Source of the DNA: Betaproteobacteria bacterium
Lineage (GTDB): Bacteria; Pseudomonadota; Gammaproteobacteria; Burkholderiales; SG8-39
NCBI GenBank assembly: GCA_029883975.1
Contig: JAOUIL010000030.1
Span: forward strand, 1-34,188
Length of the DNA stretch: 34,188 nt
Direction: 5' to 3'
Numbering within the stretch: position 1 is the stretch's first letter; every line of letters starts with the position of its first letter. The notes under the pieces are model-generated. The model saw only the letters and a list, made by a program, of their open reading frames with translations. It ran no database searches and was not told where the DNA came from. The translations under genes were made by a program, and so were the position numbers. Of this stretch, positions 30,354-34,188 are shown one piece after another.

Positions 30354-31247
30354 ATGAGATTCCTGATCGTGCTGTTGCTGGCGGCGGCGCCCTTGCGGGC
30401 GCTCGCCGCGCTCGACATCTTCGCCTGCACGCCGGAGTGGGGCGCGCTCGCGCGCGAGCTCGGCGGCGAGCGCGCGAGCGTCTACACCGCGACCAACGCC
30501 CTGCAGGATCCGCACCACGTGGAAGCGCGCCCGAGCCTCATCGCGCGCGCGCGCCGCGCGGACCTCGTGGTGTGCACCGGCGCCGAGCTGGAAGTGGGCT
30601 GGCTGCCGCTCGTGCTCACCCAGTCCGGCAACCCGAAGATCCAGCTCGGGCAGCGCGGCTACTTCGAGGCCGCCTCGGCGGCGAAGCTGATCGAGGTGCC
30701 GCAGCGCGTCGACCGCGCGATGGGCGACGTGCACGCGTCGGGCAATCCGCACCTGCACCTCGACCCGCGCAACATCGCGCGCGTCGCCAAGGCGCTCGCG
30801 CAGCGCATGAGCGTGCTCGACGCGAAGGACGCGTCCTACTACCTCGAGCGCGAGGTCGAGTTCCAGAAGCGCTGGCAGGCGGTGACGCTGCGCTGGGAGC
30901 GCGAGGCCGAGCCGCTCGCGGGCATGCCGATCGTCGTCTACCACAAGGACCTCTCGTACTTCATCGCCTGGCTCGGCCTGCGCGAGGTCGGCACCCTCGA
31001 GCCCAAGCCCGGCCTGCCGCCCTCGGCCGCTCACCTCGCCGAGCTGCTCGCGGGGCTCAAGCAATCGCCCGCGAAGGCGGTGGTGCGCTCGGCCTACAGC
31101 GACCCGCGCGCCGCCGACTGGCTCGCGCACGAGGCCAGGCTGCCCGCGGTGGTGGTGCCGTTCACGGTCGGCGGCACCGAGGGCGCGAAGGACCTGTACG
31201 GCCTGTTCGAGGACACGATCGTGCGCCTCAAGGCGGCGGCGCGATGA
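30354..31247 (+). CDS. znuA: ZnuA/TroA-type metal-binding periplasmic protein
   Basis: A 297-residue cluster A-I (TroA-like) solute-binding protein with a signal peptide (MRFLIVLLLAAAPLRALAA). Metal ligands are visible: H54/H55 in LQDPHHVEARPS, H133/H135 in GNPHLHLDPRN, His in VVYHKDLSYFIAWLG, and the C-terminal acidic site FTVGGTEGAKDLY. The long His/Asp-rich loop of classic ZnuA is missing, so zinc is likely but manganese is possible. AGGAGG precedes ATG 30354. The stop overlaps the permease start as ATGA. Confidence 0.9.
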   Translation: MRFLIVLLLAAAPLRALAALDIFACTPEWGALARELGGERASVYTATNALQDPHHVEARPSLIARARRADLVVCTGAELEVGWLPLVLTQSGNPKIQLGQRGYFEAASAAKLIEVPQRVDRAMGDVHASGNPHLHLDPRNIARVAKALAQRMSVLDAKDASYYLEREVEFQKRWQAVTLRWEREAEPLAGMPIVVYHKDLSYFIAWLGLREVGTLEPKPGLPPSAAHLAELLAGLKQSPAKAVVRSAYSDPRAADWLAHEARLPAVVVPFTVGGTEGAKDLYGLFEDTIVRLKAAAR

Positions 31248-31990
31248 GCTGGCTCGACCTGCTGTGGCCCGCGCTCGCCGCGGGACTCCTCGTCACGGCG
31301 ACGCATGCCCCGCTCGGCATGCAGGTGCTCGCGCGGGGCATCGTCTTCATCGACCTCGCGGTGGCGCAGATCGCCGGGCTCGGCGTGGTGCTCGCGCAAT
31401 CGCTCGGCTACGAGACCCATGGCCTCGCCGTGCAGTCCTGGGCGCTCGGCGCGGCGCTCGCCGGGGCGCTCGCGCTCGGCTGGACCGAGCGCCGCTGGCC
31501 GCAGGTGCAGGAGGCGATCATCGGCGTCGCCTTCATCGTCGCGGCGAACGCCGCGATCCTGCTGCTCGCGGCGAACCCGCGCGGCGCCGAGCATCTGAAA
31601 GACCTGCTCGTGGGCCAGATCCTGTGGGTGAGCCCTTCGTCGCTGCCCTGGGTGGCGGCGGCGAGCGCCGCGATCCTCGCCGCCTGGTTCTGGCTCGGCG
31701 CGGGCGGCGGGCGCGTCCGCTTCTACCTGATCTTCGCCTGCGCGGTGACCTTGTCGGTGCAGCTGGTGGGGCTGTACCTCGTGTTCACCACGCTGATCGT
31801 GCCCGCGCTCGCCACCCACCGCCTCGCGAAGCGCCGCCTGGCGGCGTGCTACGCGATCGGCGCGGTGGGCTACGCGGGGGGGCTCGCGCTCTCGCTGCTG
31901 CGCGACTTGCCCGCGGGGCCGCTCATCGTGTGCACGATGACGGCGCTCGGCGCCGCGGTGTTCCTCGCCTCGCCTAGAACCCGGTCCTGA
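31244..31990 (+). CDS. znuB: ZnuB-type ABC metal permease
   Basis: A 248-residue inner-membrane protein with about seven hydrophobic helices. Family features: GMQVLARGIVFIDLAVAQIAGLG (in part; the FxDxAxxQ-A-LG segment is typical), QEAIIGVAFIVAANAAILLL, DLLVGQILWVS and VQLVGLYLVFTTLIVPALAT (in part). It forms the channel for metal delivered by the ZnuA-like protein. No ATP-binding subunit gene is present in the operon, so the ATPase must be supplied from elsewhere. Its last 17 bases overlap the 3' end of the convergent anti-sigma gene. Confidence 0.88.
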   Translation: MSWLDLLWPALAAGLLVTATHAPLGMQVLARGIVFIDLAVAQIAGLGVVLAQSLGYETHGLAVQSWALGAALAGALALGWTERRWPQVQEAIIGVAFIVAANAAILLLAANPRGAEHLKDLLVGQILWVSPSSLPWVAAASAAILAAWFWLGAGGGRVRFYLIFACAVTLSVQLVGLYLVFTTLIVPALATHRLAKRRLAACYAIGAVGYAGGLALSLLRDLPAGPLIVCTMTALGAAVFLASPRTRS

Positions 31991-32174
31991 GGTCGATCTC
32001 CGCCAGCTCGCGCACCGCCTTTCTCAGGAACTCCATCTGCCGCCCCGCGCGCCGGCAGCCCAGGCAGATCACGAGGTGCACGCGCAGCGCGACGCGCTCG
32101 CCGAAGGCGAGCTCGCGATCGAGCCCCTGCGACACGAGGCGCGTGGTTTCCTTGCAGGAAATGATCCCCATCAT
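31974..32174 (-). CDS. Zinc-finger anti-sigma factor
   Basis: A 66-residue protein: MMGIISCKETTRLVSQGLD then HLVICLGCRRAGRQMEFLR. It carries the HxxxCxxC zinc motif (HLVICLGC) and an upstream Cys (SCKE) of zf-HC2/ZAS anti-sigma domains, but has no membrane helix, so it is a soluble cytoplasmic sensor or repressor. Start ATG 32174 overlaps the sigma stop as ATGA; ATG 32171 is a second choice. It should bind the cognate ECF sigma factor and release it on a signal such as oxidative or metal stress. The gene converges on, and overlaps, the znuB gene by 17 bp. Confidence 0.88.
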   Translation of the reverse strand: MMGIISCKETTRLVSQGLDRELAFGERVALRVHLVICLGCRRAGRQMEFLRKAVRELAEIDLRTGF

Positions 32175-32731
32175 TTTCCGAACCAGGTCTGCTGCAGGCA
32201 TTCGCGCAGCGTCATGCGTGCACGGTAGAGCATCACCCAGCAGTGGGTCGGGGTGATGCCGAGTTCCTTACAGATCTCGGCGGTCTCCTGCCCGAGGTGC
32301 TCGCGCATCATGAACACGCGCGCGGTGCGCGCGGGCAGGCGCTCGAGGCACATCTCGAGCGCGCGCAAGAACTGCGCCTGCTCGAGTGCGCCGTCGGGGT
32401 CCGCCCAGCCCGTCGGCCGCTCGGCCCAGTGGCCGTTGCGCGTGAACAGCCCGTCGAACTCCTCCAGCCCCTCCTCGGCCTCCTCGGGCAGCGCTGGCTC
32501 GCGCGCCTGGCGCCGGATGACGTCGACGATCTTGTGCTTGAGGATCCCCGTCACCCAGGTGCGCAGGTTGGCGCGCCCGGCGAAGCCCGCTTCCCCGGCG
32601 AGCGCGGCGAGCAGCGCCTCCTGCACCGCGTCCTCGGCGGCCGCCGCGTCGCGCAACTGCAGGGCGGCATAGCGCACCAGGTAGGGCCGCAGGGCTTCGA
32701 GCTGCTTGCGAAAGGCGTCCTGGGCGGCCAT
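32171..32731 (-). CDS. ECF-family RNA polymerase sigma factor
   Basis: A 186-residue sigma-70 family protein. Region 2: FRKQLEALRPYLVRYAALQL, DAAAAEDAVQEALLAAL, ANLRTWVTGILKHKIVDVIRR. Region 4: ALEMCLERLPARTARVFMMR then GQETAEICKELGITPTHCWV and MLYRARMTLRECL, a clear helix-turn-helix. A variable linker of about 45 residues with many acidic residues joins them. ATG 32731 starts region 2 at the usual place; the longer in-frame version begins with an unlikely Pro-rich stretch. TAGAAT (32750-32745, minus) could be its -10. Paired with the zinc-finger anti-sigma gene downstream. The target promoters are unknown. Confidence 0.94.
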   Translation of the reverse strand: MAAQDAFRKQLEALRPYLVRYAALQLRDAAAAEDAVQEALLAALAGEAGFAGRANLRTWVTGILKHKIVDVIRRQAREPALPEEAEEGLEEFDGLFTRNGHWAERPTGWADPDGALEQAQFLRALEMCLERLPARTARVFMMREHLGQETAEICKELGITPTHCWVMLYRARMTLRECLQQTWFGK

Positions 32732-32761
32732 GGGGGGTGGGGGGATTCTAAAGGAGGGGGG

Positions 32762-32788
32762 CTTGAATCGCCCCCGCGCCGGCCGCAC
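32762..32788 (+). promoter_or_regulatory. Sigma-32-like promoter and 5' hairpin of the small heat-shock gene
   Basis: CTTGAA (32762-32767), a perfect heat-shock -35 core, is followed after 15 bases by CCGCAC (32783-32788), four of six matches to CCCCAT. The leader then holds a GGGGC/GCCCC hairpin (32800-32813) before the AAGGAG ribosome-binding site (32826-32831). This fits RpoH control of the Hsp20 gene. Confidence 0.55.
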
Positions 32789-32838
32789 CTAAGCGCTACG
32801 GGGCTGGTGCCCCACCGGACATGCAAAGGAGAGACGAC

Positions 32839-34188
<1,350 letters not shown>

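Overview
The window is about 34 kb of very GC-rich, gene-dense DNA. Gene order and protein families point to a betaproteobacterium: the block metK / two LpxL-type acyltransferases / dapF / DUF484 gene / xerC / rlmI is an arrangement I recall from that class, and the codon third positions are almost all G or C. No rRNA, tRNA, CRISPR array or transposase was seen. Both ends cut genes: uup lacks its C-terminus at the left edge and argB lacks its end at the right edge.

Region by region. 1-1722 is the ABC-F ATPase gene uup. 1834-3619 is a patch of small accessory genes: two antitoxin-like genes without toxins (an XRE-type and a Phd-type), a complete HigB/HigA-like toxin-antitoxin pair with a 19-bp operator, a C-terminal remnant of a metallo-beta-lactamase-fold gene, and a 30-residue very basic protein. 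A 30-bp direct repeat (28/30 identical) flanks the HigBA pair. 3720-5726 is a UvrD-type helicase, followed convergently by a PIN toxin / ribbon-helix-helix antitoxin pair (5757-6385) with its own 19-bp operator.

6535-18503 is the most unusual part. It starts with an unrecognised protein coupled to a Rieske-flavodoxin fusion, then a membrane-anchored, probably inactive cyclase-homology protein and a Ser/Thr protein kinase. Facing them is a tightly overlapping four-gene operon on the minus strand (17035 down to 10469): a membrane cytochrome b-like protein, a 24-haem cytochrome, an 18-haem cytochrome (17 CXXCH plus one CX3CH), and a SPOR/TPR protein ending in an outer-membrane beta-barrel. Divergent from this operon is a membrane-anchored iron-sulfur/FAD oxidoreductase whose flavoprotein fold looks circularly permuted. 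The intergenic space between them carries three TAATCT hexamers exactly 11 bp apart. I infer a trans-envelope electron-transfer system with about 42 haems in two soluble proteins; its direction and substrate cannot be read from the sequence.

18546-27048 is mostly housekeeping: metK, two lipid A acyltransferases, then a Gfo/Idh dehydrogenase and a DegT aminotransferase that look like GnnA/GnnB (3-amino lipid A precursor), dapF, a DUF484 protein, xerC (apparently starting at ACG) and rlmI. 27048-31990 holds a Tat-exported FecR-domain protein framed by copies of a GGGACAG palindrome, then a metal-homeostasis operon (COG0523 GTPase, small secreted protein, outer-membrane barrel, ZnuA-like binding protein, ZnuB-like permease) with no ABC ATPase. 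The right end has an ECF sigma factor with a zinc-finger anti-sigma protein, a small heat-shock protein with a sigma-32-like promoter and a strong terminator, and argB. Several genes have a -10-like hexamer only 6-10 bases before the start codon, suggesting leaderless transcripts.
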